Assembly: GCA_943787785.1 (NCBI GenBank) | Contig: CALSNT010000011.1 | Span: 124,001 to 188,000, forward strand | Reading direction: 5' to 3' | Length of the DNA stretch: 64,000 bases | Source of the DNA: an uncultured Paracoccaceae bacterium | GTDB lineage: Bacteria; Pseudomonadota; Alphaproteobacteria; Rhodobacterales; Rhodobacteraceae | Shown: positions 7,450 to 17,164 of the stretch, in pieces | How the letters are laid out: every line of letters starts with the position of its first letter | Numbering within the stretch: position 1 is the stretch's first letter | Translations under genes and position numbers: made by a program | Notes under the pieces: model-generated | The model's input: the letters and a program-made list of their open reading frames with translations, nothing else | What the model was told of the DNA's origin: nothing | The model's database searches: none

Positions 7450-7846
7450 TTAACGATTGTTTAGCATAATGTTATCTACGCGCCTTTACATTTTGCGGCC
7501 ACCATTTTCGATTGGAACGCTGCGCGCACTTACCGTCACGGTGAGAACGTCGAACCCAACCGCCCGCTTGTCCAACCAAGCGCGTCGCGCCCGCCAATCT
7601 TTCAATGGAAAGTAGCGATGCTTACCCGACATCCCCCAAGTGGCATGCCCTTCGTCGTCAAGGTCGCCTGATCAGGCGCGTAGATCAAGCATTTTGCGGC
7701 CATTGAGGCGCACACCGCTGTTGAGGCGGCTGGAACAGTGCGGATCAAGCTGCGAATCCGCCTCATCCAGGACTGTGGACCCCATTTTTCAGCGCGACGG
7801 GCAGACCTGTCCTGCTGCATTCGTGCGGTTTGGGTCAGGGTCGCGG
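7450..7846. other. Region between the repeat-protein operon and the IS1380 fragment
   Basis: No convincing gene. It has an AT-richer start (7450-7490), then more GC-rich sequence carrying a short direct repeat 'CATTTTGCGGCCA' in two places (around 7488 and 7689). A 48-codon minus-strand frame (7486-7632) starts at an ATG, but nothing about it is recognisable. The right part is probably the terminal region of the IS1380 element. Confidence 0.4.
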
Positions 7847-8759
7847 TTACGCGCATGACGGCGGCGCTCGCAAGCGTTGGATCGCGGCAAGGATGGCGCG
7901 CACCATCGTGCCGGTCACCGCGACCTCGGCAAGTTGGAAGGTGATGGCGCGGGCGTGGCGCACGACCCGAGCACCGATCTTTATCAGCTTGAGCTGGAGG
8001 CTGGTCAACGACCAATCCGCCATCGCTTCGGGCAACTCGATGCAGCGCAGGAAGGTGGCCAGATTGTAGGCCAGCGCGTGCAGGTGCAGCCGGACCTCGT
8101 TGTCGCGGAACCGCTTGCACGACAGGCGCGTCCAGTGGAAGGCATATTTGCCCTCTTTGATGTGCTGCTCGGCGGTGCCACGTCGATTGTAGAAACGTGT
8201 GACCTCGTCCGGCTCCATGGGCAGGTTGGTCACGATGAAGCCGATCTTTGGAAACAGCTCGCCCGGGTGCCATTCGATCTTGCAGATGACACGGCGCGGC
8301 TTGTCCCAGGATGCGGCCTGATACTGGAAGTCCTCGTAGAACCGCTTCACTTTGGTCTTTGAGGGCCGCCCCACGGGCCGGGTCAACCGGTGGGCGATGC
8401 AGCCTTCCAAAACTGCGTTCTTCTTCATCCGGATGGCGTAGAAATAGCCCGCATCTTCCAGCCGCTCATAGAGTGCCGGGATCGCGTAGGCGGCGTCAGC
8501 GCGGAAGAAGCGGCCACCAAGGTTGCGACCAGCATAACGGGCGATGACGGGATCGAGGACATCCCGCCAGCCGTCGGCGCTGTGGACATTGCCGTTTCGC
8601 AGGGCGCAGCGTTCCAGCATGCCAAACTGGTTGAACAGGAAGTTCGGGTGGTAGCAGGTGCACTCGAAGTGCCCATTCCAGGCGGCACCTTCCTGATCGC
8701 CATGGGTCGGACTGACCGAGCTGTCCATGTCCAGCGTGATGTACTTCAGCCCGTTGCGG
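7847..8759 (-). pseudogene. IS1380-family transposase, N-terminus removed by IS21
   Basis: About 300 residues of the C-terminal two thirds of an IS1380-type DDE transposase: ITLDMDSSVSPTHGDQ (a catalytic Asp region), FRADAAYAIPALYERLEDAG, then YNRRGTAEQHIKEGK with the typical Glu and ending RLRAPPSCA. The frame is open up to 8759, where the left end of the downstream IS21 element (TGTCAACGGCGG) begins. The N-terminal third is therefore gone. The missing part is not found beyond the other end of the IS21 copy, so the insertion was followed by deletion or rearrangement. Confidence 0.85.
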
Positions 8760-8897
8760 TGTCAACGGCGGCATAAAACCCGGCCACTGGGGCGGAGCAA
8801 AAGCCGGCCATTTTGGGGTGTGCGCCTTGGAGCGTGAGGCCCTCAGGTAGCGAGCACGTTCCAAGGCGCATTGGCCGTCAGGCCAACCTGATGGTGA

Positions 8898-9656
8898 TTA
8901 GTTTTTGGCGCGTCGTGATTTGCTCTGGTTGAGGCGGTAGCTTTCGCCGTTCATTTCCAGAATGTTCACATGATGGGTCAGGCGATCCAGCAGGGCACCT
9001 GTGAGGCGTTCGGTCCCGAATGTGTCGGTCCATTCTTCGAACGGCAGGTTGCTAGTAATCAGGGTTGAGCCGCGTTCGTAGCGCTGTGAGATCAGCTCGA
9101 AGAGCAGTTCAGCGCCGGTTTTGCTGAGGGGTACGAAGCCCAGCTCGTCGATGATCAGCAGTTTGACCTTCGCCAGTTGGCGCTGCAACCGGAGCAAGCG
9201 CTTTTCGTCTCTGGATTCCATCAGTTCATTGACCAACGCCGCCGCTGTTACAAACGCCACCGGCAGCCCCTTTTGACACGCTGCAAGGCCCAGCCCGAGC
9301 GCGACGTGGGTTTTGCCGGTGCCGGACGGGCCGAGCGCGATGACGTTCTCTTGGCGCTCGATCCAATCACAGCGTGCCAATTCCAGAACCATCATCTTGT
9401 TCAGCGATGGGATCGCCTTGAAGTCGAAGCTGTCCAGGCTTTTGACCGCCGGGAACTTCGCCGACTTGATCCTGCGTTCGACCATGCGTCGTTCCCGGTC
9501 GATCAGTTCCAGCTCGGTCAGCCGGGCCAGATAGCGGACATGGTCCACGCCCTCTGCGGCGCAGATACGCGCTTGCTTGTCGTGCTCACGCAGGAATGTG
9601 GGCAACCGCAGGGTTTTGAGATGATGGGCCAGCAGGAGTTCTGGTGCGTCAGTCAT
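8898..9656 (-). CDS. istB: IS21 helper ATPase IstB
   Basis: 252-residue AAA+ ATPase of the IstB/DnaC type. Walker A is GPSGTGKTHVALGLG, Walker B is LLIIDELGF, and sensor motifs are TLITSNLPFEEW and GALLDRLTHHV. IstB assists the IS21 transposase in target selection and strand transfer. The gene overlaps the 3' end of istA by 4 bases, the usual arrangement. IstB itself looks complete, but its partner gene is broken. Confidence 0.93.
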   Translation of the reverse strand: MTDAPELLLAHHLKTLRLPTFLREHDKQARICAAEGVDHVRYLARLTELELIDRERRMVERRIKSAKFPAVKSLDSFDFKAIPSLNKMMVLELARCDWIERQENVIALGPSGTGKTHVALGLGLAACQKGLPVAFVTAAALVNELMESRDEKRLLRLQRQLAKVKLLIIDELGFVPLSKTGAELLFELISQRYERGSTLITSNLPFEEWTDTFGTERLTGALLDRLTHHVNILEMNGESYRLNQSKSRRAKN

Positions 9657-11160
9657 GCGCCACCGCCTGCCAGCAGGCTCATGTAGGTCGCCGCAGACGT
9701 TGTGGCGACATTGGTTCTGGGCAGGAACGGATAGACATCCAGATCCAGCCGCGGCGGTCGGCGTTCAACACGGCACAACAGCAGATGCTTGATCGCGTCG
9801 AAGCTGGCCGCTCTCATCAGCAGTGCGTCTTTGATCGCCAGATGCAGCACCGCCAGATCAAAGCGTTCCAACAGGCGAAGAACCTGCACATACTCCCGCT
9901 TGCCGGTTTTGCCCTGGCGGGCTTCCAGTAGTCGTTGGAGCGTTTTGAACGCCTCGGGCAAGTCCCAGCCCTGCAGTGGGCGCGGCCTGATCAAAGGACA
10001 TGATCTTGCGCTCGATCAGGCGCAGGTAATGCACCGGGTCAAACACCATATCGCCTGAGTCATAGGAGCGGGGATGGTCTGCGATGATCTCTGCCGCGCA
10101 GCCAATCACGACGCGGTCAACGAAGCCTTTGATCCAAACCTCCCGGTGGCCATAGGCAACAGGGACTGAGTAATCGTTGCCCCGGTAGCGCACCTGGGAT
10201 GTTGATGTGACTTGGCCACTTTGGAGATCACAGGCTTCAAAGGGCGCGGCGGGCAAAGGACGCATGGCCGCCAGATCAGCCTCCAGCCGTTCGCCGATAC
10301 TGACCTTGTGACCGCGCAGCATGTCGGCCTGCCGTTTGCGGCATTGTTCTTCAAGGTAGTCGTTGAACGCATCCCAATGGGCAAAGCGCGGGATCGGCAC
10401 CATGAAGTTACGCCGCCCGTACCCGACCAAGGCCTTCGACTTTGCCCTTATCATTGCCCTTGCCGGGACGGCCATAACGGTCACCGATCACATAATGAGA
10501 GAGCATCGCGCTGAACCGCTGGGTTCGTTGCGGGTGCCGTCCGGCATGATCTTGGCCACAAGGCAGCGGTCATTGTCGTAAAGGACAGAGCGCGGCACCG
10601 CGCCGAAAAAGCAAAGGCATGCACATGCCCGTCCAGCCAGGCTTCGGTGTTCGCCGCAGGATACGCGCGGATGTAGCACGCATCACTGTGGGGCAAATCA
10701 AAGCGCAAAGAAGTACGCCTTTTGCTCGACACCGCCGATCACAACCAGCGCTTCGCCAAAGTCGGCCTGGGCGTGTCCAGGCGGATGGCTCAGCGGAACA
10801 AACATCTCCTTGCCGGAGCGCTTCCTGGATCGGACGTAGTCTTTGACAATCGTGTAACCGCCACTCGAACCCACACTCGTCACGCAGACCGTTCAAAGAT
10901 CCGCTTGGCCGTATGGCGCTGCTTGCGTGGACGGGTCTTGTCTTCCCAAGCCATTGGTCGATCTGACCCGTATATGGATCAAGCCTGGGACGCCTGATCG
11001 GCGCCGTTCGCCGATATCCGGGCGGCTCAGAATACGCCAACATCTTCGAAACACTGTCCCGGCTGATCCCAAAATCCCGGGCAATCCGGCGCCCGCTCAA
11101 CCCTTCCTCAAAGTGAGCGTGACGCACCTTCAAATACAAATCCACGGTGAATATCCCCAA
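9653..11160 (-). pseudogene. istA: IS21 transposase istA, frameshifted
   Basis: Three overlapping frames together span the length of a normal IstA of about 500 residues. They are an N-terminal HTH part (FEEGLSGRRIARDFGISRDSV, 11160 to about 10700), a middle part (RYRGNDYSVPVAYGHREVWI, within 10484-9858) and a C-terminal part (GKREYVQVLRLLERFDLAVL, 9994-9653). At least two indels separate them, so no full transposase can be made. The order and pieces match the intact copy at 33798-35297. Confidence 0.85.
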
Positions 11161-11262
11161 GCCCTCCCGAAATCCGAAAGGGCAAAAGTGGACGACTTTT
11201 ACGCCGCCCGCGACAGCACTGTGCCGCCGCTACCGTGGACGAGTATTGCTCCGCCGTTCTCA

Positions 11263-11728
11263 TGTGCCAAGCCAACAACAGGCTACTCCAGACGCTGCAG
11301 GTGGCGGAATACCCTCAGCTGCATCAACTGCAACATCTCAGGCGGACTTTGATCGCCTTAAGCCCCAAGCCGCGCAGGGGCCAATCTCAACATCATAAAC
11401 ATCTGGCGTCATACAGCGCACACAGCGCATACAAGCACCGTGTTGGTGCCGACCTGTCCACGTCAGCAGCTCGTGTAGTAATCAGCGTGGGTTGGGGCTG
11501 TACGCGGTGTTTTTGGGCGGAACTGTGCATTTTTCCGGGATACGACACGTATAGATTTTCATTGCTCAAAAGGCTGGCAGACATAGCTCAAATGGCCAAT
11601 CAGAAGCCGAAGTGCCGCGCGAATTAAGCCGTATTATATTCAGATAGTCGCTGTTTCCCACACCTCATCTCGGTTGTACCGAACACAGGTACAAACAAAT
11701 CCACGGTTATGTTATGAAGACGTTTTGT
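11263..11728. other. Stretch with no recognised gene between IS21 copy 1 and the IalB gene
   Basis: No family is recognised in either strand. A plus-strand frame across 11235-11627 begins inside the IS21 end and has the composition of noncoding sequence. The last 100 bases before 11729 are relatively AT-rich and may hold the terminator of the IalB-family gene, but no clean hairpin with a T-run is visible. Confidence 0.4.
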
Positions 11729-12223
11729 CTATAGAGCCTTTGCTTCTAAAGCAGAAAATGCCGCTGTAAACCCAGACAAAGATACGCTCAACGACACTTC
11801 CCGTCCCTCATACATCGCGAATGAAAAATTTGCTGACACACCAATAGTAAATGCATCAAGTATAGCCTGGTCATTTTTACGGATGACAAAACATGCCTGG
11901 TTGTTACATGTGGAGTAAGGCCAATCGGTAAGGAAGATCTCATCTACACTCACTGTGATTGGCTGCTGCAAATCAAGCATCAATGGGAGACCGATCTCTA
12001 ATGTGGTCCCGTCTGCATTATGTTTGACATTCACAACGGCAACAACTTGACCGTTCTGATTGCGCTGCGTTTGGTTCATGTTGCATCGTTCTTGATCGTC
12101 ACGATTTACACATGTTAGTTGCCAATCTTGAAAAACCTCTCTGGTCGTAACCACGTCAGGACTTTGAGCCAGAGCGGCATGGCTCATGACCATTAAAAAC
12201 ATCCCACTGAGTATATGTTTCAT
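11729..12223 (-). CDS. IalB-family (invasion-associated locus B) secreted protein
   Basis: 164 residues from the ATG at 12223, which has AAGGAAAAACAA before it. The longer frame to 12250 lacks a ribosome site. A Sec signal peptide (MKHILSGMFLMVMSHAALAQ) is followed by the IalB-type domain: FQDWQLTCVN, then RCNMNQTQRNQNGQVVAVV, DWPYSTCNNQACFV, and a tail with GVSANFSFAMYEGREVSLSVSLSGFTAAFSAL split over the last 45 residues. IalB proteins are periplasmic or outer-surface proteins of alphaproteobacteria whose molecular role is unclear outside Bartonella. An IS66 element ends about 33 bases upstream of the start codon, so the native promoter may be displaced. A paralogue lies at 40760-41362. Confidence 0.8.
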   Translation of the reverse strand: MKHILSGMFLMVMSHAALAQSPDVVTTREVFQDWQLTCVNRDDQERCNMNQTQRNQNGQVVAVVNVKHNADGTTLEIGLPLMLDLQQPITVSVDEIFLTDWPYSTCNNQACFVIRKNDQAILDAFTIGVSANFSFAMYEGREVSLSVSLSGFTAAFSALEAKAL

Positions 12224-12256
12224 TTGTTTTTCCTTGTCCGTGAACGCCATTATTGT

Positions 12257-13590
12257 GTGACCGTCCGGCCAACCCGCCCTGTCGCGATCAACCGATCCCA
12301 GTTACGCTGCCTGAGCAGCGTAACGCCACGGCATGAGTTCGTCGATCCTGTTGATCTTGTGATCAGCGATCTGGGCCAGAACCGATGTGAGCCAAGCCTG
12401 TGGATCGACATTGTTGAGCTTGGCGGTCTCGATCAGAGTATAGGCAATGGCCATGGCTTTTCCGCCGCGCGGTGAACCGGCAAACATCCAATTTTTCCTG
12501 CCGATGGCGACGGGTTTGACAGCGCGTTCGGCTGTGTTGTTATCGGCTTCCAGGCAGCCGTGATCGAGGTATTGTCGTGCCTTGGGCATGCGGCCCAGGG
12601 CATAACGGATGGCCTGAGCCAAGGGCGACTTGCCAGAGATCTTAGGAAGTTGTGCGTGCAGCCAGACCTCAAGATCATCAAAAACGGGTTTGGCCAGCGC
12701 CTGTCGCAGGGCGACGCGTTCTACGGGCGATTTGCCGCGGGCCTCTTTCTCCAGGGCATAGAGCTTGGCGATCCGCCGTATGGCCTCCTCAGCAATGGCG
12801 GAACCTTGCGCCGCGTGCACATCCACAAACTTGCGCCTGACATGGGCCATGCAGGCCATCTCGCGCGCCTTGTCGGCGCCGAACACACCGTTGAAGCCGG
12901 AATAGCCATCTGCATGCACCCATCCTTTGTAACCTGAGAGATGGGACACAGGATGCGCGCCCTTTCGATCGATGGTGAACTGATACCAAGCGCAGGGCGG
13001 AGATTGGCCAGACCACGGGCGTTCATCCCGAACGTAGGTCCAAACCCTGGCGGTCTTGGTCTTCTTGGTGCCGGGTGCTTGCATCTTCACGGGTGTGTCA
13101 TCCGCGAACAAGGCATCGCCGCCTCGCACTATGCGCCCAATGGCGTCAGCCAGTGGTTCCAGCAGCGCCGTGGATCGCCCCACCCAGTCGGCCATGGTTG
13201 AACGGTCCAGGTCGATCCCTTCACGGGCATAGATTTGCGACTGGCGATAGAGCGGCAGATGATCCGCATATTTGCTGACCAGCACGTGCGCCAGAAGGCC
13301 GGGGCCGGGCCTGCCGCGCTCGATGGGCCGCGATGGCAGCGGCGCCTGACATATCGCTTCGCAGCAGGCACACGCCATGCGGGGCCGGACGATCCGGTTC
13401 ACCACAAACCGCCCCGGAACATATTCCAGTTCCTCGGTGACATCCTGACCCAGCTTCTTCAGCGAACCACCGCAGTGATTGCAGTCGTCACCCGGCGAAA
13501 GAACCTGGTCATGCCGATCCAGATGATCGGGCAACGGCTTGCGGCTATGCTGGCGGGCGGGTTTGCCTTCTTCGGTCCCTGTGGCGGGCT
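12257..13590 (-). mobile_element. IS66-family element, truncated copy
   Basis: The right terminus (GTGACCGTCCGG on the plus strand at 12257) corresponds to the end of the other IS66 fragment near 2664. The opposite side fuses at about 13590 into an integrase gene fragment: the IS66 frame stays open to there ([20 protein letters not shown]). The first part of tnpC and the small genes tnpA and tnpB are missing. Confidence 0.7.
12302..13534 (-). pseudogene. IS66 transposase TnpC lacking its N-terminus
   Basis: 410 residues remain of a transposase usually over 500 long. Present are the zinc-finger-like N-terminal segment ([17 protein letters not shown]), the central domain ([16 protein letters not shown] with catalytic Asp; [16 protein letters not shown] with the second Asp) and [20 protein letters not shown] with the Glu. 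The DDE set is therefore complete. The first part (leucine-zipper region) is cut at the junction near 13590, and the only start in this frame is a TTG. It is likely inactive. Confidence 0.85.
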
Positions 13591-13596
13591 CAAGGG

Positions 13597-13990
13597 GCGG
13601 AAAGACCGCAAGGTGATGCTGTCACCAGGATTGCTTGACCTGTTGCGGGATTACTGGTGCGAAGCACGGCCTGAGGGGTGGATGTTCCCTGGCAAGCCGA
13701 AGATCAACCCGATCTCACCGCGTCAACTCAACCGGGCCTTCACATCGGCCAAGCGTATGGCGGGGATCAGCAAGCCCGCGACGCTGCATACCCTGCGGCA
13801 CAGCTTTGCCACTCATCTGCTGGAGGCTGGCACGGATGTGCGGGTGATCCAGGTGCTGCTTGGCCATGCCAAGCTGACTACAACGGCGCAGTACACCAAA
13901 GTCGCCACAAAGATGATCCGGGAAACAACCAGCCCGTTTGAGGCCCTTAAGCAACTGAACCTGCAAACCCGCAAGAAGCGACCGGGGTGA
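13597..13990 (+). pseudogene. Tyrosine recombinase C-terminal fragment (IS91-associated integrase)
   Basis: From [20 protein letters not shown] onward the sequence is the catalytic domain of a tyrosine recombinase: [18 protein letters not shown] (HxxR), then [19 protein letters not shown] with the catalytic Tyr. The N-terminal half is missing. The open frame continues upstream only because it runs into IS66 sequence. Integrase genes of this type sit directly ahead of IS91-family transposase genes in many proteobacterial elements, as here (10 bases apart). Confidence 0.8.
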
Positions 13991-14000
13991 GACACGGGCA

Positions 14001-15194
14001 TTGCCCCGCGCAAGGCTGGAGGTTGCTGACATATTCCGAAGATACGGCCCCGCGTGGCGGCGGGCCAATGCCGGGCATGTCAGCCTGAGCCAGCTCAAGG
14101 TGATGTCGGCGATCGAAGCCTGCCGGACAGAGGCGCTCGGCGGGCATGTGGCCGCTTGCACCAAATGCGGCCACCGGCATATCGCGTATAACAGTTGCAA
14201 GAACCGGCACTGCCCGAAGTGCCAGGGACCCGCGGCGCGGGACTGGATGGCAGCACGTGCCGAAGATCTGCTCCCGGTCGAGTATTTCCATGTCGTCTTC
14301 ACGCTACCAGCCGAGATTGCGCGGATCGCCCTTTGGAACAAGAAGGCGGTCTACGGGCTACTGTTCAAGGCCTCTGCGGAAACGGTGATGACCATTGCCG
14401 CCGATCCAAAGCGCCTCGGCGCCCGCGTCGGCATGACCAGCGTGCTCCATACCTGGGGATCGGCGCTGACGCATCATCCGCACATCCATATGATCGTGCC
14501 CGGCGGTGGCTTGTCGCCAGACGGCACAAGATGGGTCGCCTGCAAGCCGGGCTTCTTCCTGCATGTCCGGGTGCTGGCGCGTCTGTTTAGCCGCCTGTTT
14601 CTGGAAGGGCTGATCGTGCTGCATCGCACCGGACAGCTTGCCTTCTTCGGTGATCTGGCTAGGTTGGTGGACGCTGATGCCTTTGCCAAATGGCTGGCTC
14701 CGCTGCGCAAAACCGAATGGGTGGTCTATGCCAAACCGCCATTCGGCGGGCCCGAAGCGGTACTGGCCTATCTCAGCCGATACACGCACCGTGTTGCGAT
14801 CTCGAACCAGCGCCTCGTCAGCGCCAATACCAATACCGTGTCGTTCCGATGGAAGGACTACCGGATCAAACGCGGAGACCGAATGAAGGTCATGCGGCTT
14901 GATACACACGAGTTCATCCGCCGCTTCCTCATGCATGTTCTACCTGACGGGTTCCATCGCATCCGCCACTATGGCCTGCTGGCCTCCGCACAGCGCAAGG
15001 TCAATATCAACAAGGTACGCACATTGCTCGACGCGGAAACGGCCAGGCAGGAAGACGCATCCACCGCCGAGATCATATCGCTGACACTGCGAGAGCCATG
15101 CCCGGATTGCGGCGGGGTGATGCGCATCATTGAAACGTTCCGGCGTGGCCAAGTTCCCAGATCCCGCGCTCCACCAAGGGAACAGGCCGCATGA
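14001..15194 (+). CDS. IS91-family HUH transposase
   Basis: 397 residues, apparently full length. An N-terminal zinc-ribbon (CRTEALGGHVAACTKCGH, then CKNRHCPKCQ) precedes a Y2-type HUH Rep domain with THHPHIHMIVPGGGLSPDG and the tyrosine motif AYLSRYTHRVAISN. A C-terminal segment has CPDCGGVMRIIETFRRG. Enzymes of this family move by a rolling-circle mechanism and can mobilise adjacent DNA from one end. The gene follows the integrase fragment with 10 bases between them. It is the only transposase gene in this nest besides istB that appears intact. Confidence 0.9.
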   Translation: MPRARLEVADIFRRYGPAWRRANAGHVSLSQLKVMSAIEACRTEALGGHVAACTKCGHRHIAYNSCKNRHCPKCQGPAARDWMAARAEDLLPVEYFHVVFTLPAEIARIALWNKKAVYGLLFKASAETVMTIAADPKRLGARVGMTSVLHTWGSALTHHPHIHMIVPGGGLSPDGTRWVACKPGFFLHVRVLARLFSRLFLEGLIVLHRTGQLAFFGDLARLVDADAFAKWLAPLRKTEWVVYAKPPFGGPEAVLAYLSRYTHRVAISNQRLVSANTNTVSFRWKDYRIKRGDRMKVMRLDTHEFIRRFLMHVLPDGFHRIRHYGLLASAQRKVNINKVRTLLDAETARQEDASTAEIISLTLREPCPDCGGVMRIIETFRRGQVPRSRAPPREQAA

Positions 15195-15424
15195 CAAAAC
15201 GCCCGTTCATCCCATCCATTGCAGACCGGTTGGCTCAGCCATATCGGCCCAAACCCCTCGTGCGCAGCGTTCCGGCCAAGCGCGCAAACCGGCTGCGACC
15301 CGGGTTAAATCTAAGGCAAACGCTCCGGTGGAACAGGGAAGCGACTGCTTTCAACCCGCTCAATCTTCCTAGCAACGCGCCCGAAGCGGCCACTGACCCA
15401 ACCGACAGCACACTTTGCCCATAG
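15191..15424 (+). CDS. Small Pro/Arg-rich ORF after the IS91 transposase
   Basis: 77 codons. Its ATG overlaps the transposase stop (ATGA), and the translation is rich in Pro, Arg and Ala, without a hydrophobic core. It may be a short passenger frame near the end of the IS91-type element, or noncoding. No family is recognised; kept because of the coupled start. Confidence 0.3.
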   Translation: MTKRPFIPSIADRLAQPYRPKPLVRSVPAKRANRLRPGLNLRQTLRWNREATAFNPLNLPSNAPEAATDPTDSTLCP

Positions 15425-15602
15425 ACAACGCCCGACCCCCGCGGCTTCCTCCCTGAGAGATTTTCCAACGCGGGCCACACGCGCGCCAAGCCGAAACCTC
15501 GCATCCTGGCCCGCATCAGAAAATCTTCATCTTCTGTAGCCTTCGCTGCGCTATATACGAACGGCTGGTTTCGTTTCCCGGGGTCACGGCCTGCTGCTGG
15601 TT

Positions 15603-15905
15603 CTACCCCGGTTTCGGGCCGCGCGTGCGCGGTCCGGTTAGTTTCCCGGCGCCCGCCAGAAGTTCCTCGTACTCCGCCAGCCGCACTAGTCCGTCGCTGC
15701 GCCGGCGCTTAGCGTCGAGGGTTTCCTGCCCATGTATGTACAGGGGGTGCTCAGCGCCACCGCGCACCGTCTCAGGGCGCCGCGCGCCGTGATAGCGACA
15801 TGTTGCCATCCCGAACGCGGCGGGGTTCCAGCAACGCCCACCCGACGTTTTAGAATGCGCAGCGCAGCGTGCAGTTTTTCCGGCTGCGACTGAGGGTAGT
15901 GGCAT
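15603..15905 (-). CDS. Small phage/ICE-type protein with HGA-R-R-P motif
   Basis: 100 residues from the ATG at 15905. A CRAHSK-like Cys/His segment (KTARCAAHSKTSGGRCWNPA, then TCRYHGARRPETVRGG) precedes a basic, helical tail (TLDAKRRRSDGLVRLAEYEELL). Proteins with a short Cys-His segment followed by HGA/HGG-x-P are frequent in prophages and integrative elements of alphaproteobacteria and are of unknown function; a small metal-binding, nucleic-acid-associated protein is a fair guess. It follows the hypothetical gene at 15913 with 7 bases between. Confidence 0.6.
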   Translation of the reverse strand: MPLPSVAAGKTARCAAHSKTSGGRCWNPAAFGMATCRYHGARRPETVRGGAEHPLYIHGQETLDAKRRRSDGLVRLAEYEELLAGAGKLTGPRTRGPKPG

Positions 15906-15912
15906 GGTGATC

Positions 15913-16536
15913 CTATGTTGCTGGGCTCGGAGAAGGCGCATCGCCAAATAGCCGCTGACGCACGGACGGATCATGGGAAAATACGTCGATCTGGAGGGCT
16001 GAGTTAGCCCGAGTATTTTTTTCTTGGTGCCATAGCGCGTTTCCCAAATAGTCTTCGATCAGACGTTCAGCATCGCTGACGAGCTCATATATGGGCGACT
16101 TGCCCGACTTGATCGCCCTGACCTCGCGCTTGACGTTGCTCTCCAATCGGCGGTGTAGCCTGTCACATTCCCGAAGAATATCGTTTATCCAGATCGTGCC
16201 AGATCGCAGGAGACTTTGTACTTCTACCGGAGATAGCCCATCACCTTCCAACGCCGCTATTGCGGGACGTACGTCATGCCCAAGAATTTCTGCCACCATT
16301 GCGGGCGTATGCTGCAGGTACTCATCCATCTCGTCACTCAAGCAACTCCCTAGGCTCACGGGGTTGCCTGGCCACGCTGTGCCGTTCTGGTGGTCGTACA
16401 TGGCGACCATCGTTCTGAGTAGCCGCCGTATTGCCGTCAGAGCGTTGTCGAGTTTATAGACGCCGCTCTTTAGCGGATGGTTGCGTCGATTTCGCTGTGC
16501 CTGTTCGAACGCTCTTCGGCAGGGGTTCATCGTCAT
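15913..16536 (-). CDS. Hypothetical protein of the satellite element
   Basis: 207 residues, largely helical and charged, with an N-terminal basic stretch (RRAFEQAQRNRRNHP). It has no signal peptide, membrane helix or motif I recognise. It is encoded between the putative origin and the HGA protein in the same direction as the replication gene, so a role in the element's replication or packaging is possible but unsupported. The neighbours are spaced tightly (7 bases downstream). Confidence 0.55.
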   Translation of the reverse strand: MTMNPCRRAFEQAQRNRRNHPLKSGVYKLDNALTAIRRLLRTMVAMYDHQNGTAWPGNPVSLGSCLSDEMDEYLQHTPAMVAEILGHDVRPAIAALEGDGLSPVEVQSLLRSGTIWINDILRECDRLHRRLESNVKREVRAIKSGKSPIYELVSDAERLIEDYLGNALWHQEKNTRANSALQIDVFSHDPSVRQRLFGDAPSPSPAT

Positions 16537-16658
16537 ATCGGGTCTCCATTCAGATGTTATGATATAACATAAACTATGTGGTGTGAATCCTTTTTTGGCA
16601 AAGGGCGGAAGGTATTGCGCCGCCCGCTAGCGGCCTATTTCCGTTGTGCCGTTGGTGT

Positions 16659-16864
16659 TGCGCACGTGCGCACGACTAACCACCAACTTTTCTTGCGCCT
16701 GTTGCTGGCGGCTTACGATAGTTGTGCGCAGTGAGACATATTTCAATAAAATATATATATAACATATACTTAAAAGGTATGTAGGTAGAAGTTAGAAAAA
16801 GCTGTGCGCAATGCGCACCGGCATATGTCTCACGACCGCAGGCTGTGCGCAGGTGCCATGCGCA
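16659..16864. other. Putative replication origin of the satellite element
   Basis: Seven copies of TGCGCA occur in about 206 bases, starting at 16659, 16667, 16725, 16805, 16812, 16846 and 16859. They flank an AT-rich core (16742-16800, TA-repeat rich). An 11-base inverted repeat, GTGAGACATAT (16731-16741) and ATATGTCTCAC (16823-16833), brackets the core. Clustered iteron-like motifs around an AT-rich segment next to a primase-helicase gene are what satellite origins look like. It is the only long noncoding stretch in the element (16537-17164). Confidence 0.55.
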
Positions 16865-17164
16865 CGTTTCCGCGCCAAGTCTGAGCGGCTGTCAGGGGCC
16901 ATTCGCAACGCGATCTCGGCAGCACCCACCCTTCCTGAAATCCTGAGGTTGTCTGTGGACCGCACCGTGGGGGCATCCGGGCTATATGCGCCGTAGTCGC
17001 GCCGGACCTAGTATACGATTCTGGACGAGCGGGCCCCAAGTCTAGACCCCTTCGGCTATCGGTATCACAACACGCACCCGCGGGGCGCTGCGCCGGCGAA
17101 TGGCCAACATCTCATCGAACTCAGCTAGCCGCGCTAGCGCCTTCATGCCGTCAATACTTACCTC

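Larger units (their letters stand above)
8760..11262 (-). mobile_element. IS21-family element, copy 1 (degenerate)
   Basis: Element of about 2.5 kb bounded by TGTCAACGGCGG on the left and, inverted on the right, TGAGAACGGCGG. It carries istB and a frameshifted istA reading leftward. The termini correspond in position to those of copy 2 (32857-35404), though the internal sequence differs, so the two are distinct IS21 relatives. No obvious target duplication is visible at the borders. Confidence 0.75.

Noticed and set aside
7486-7632. A 48-codon minus-strand frame beside the IS1380 fragment
   Set aside because: The start has only a G-run before it and the translation is unrecognisable; it probably belongs to the IS terminal region.
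14358-14936. A 192-codon minus-strand frame
   Set aside because: Antisense to the IS91 transposase, which has complete HUH and tyrosine motifs.
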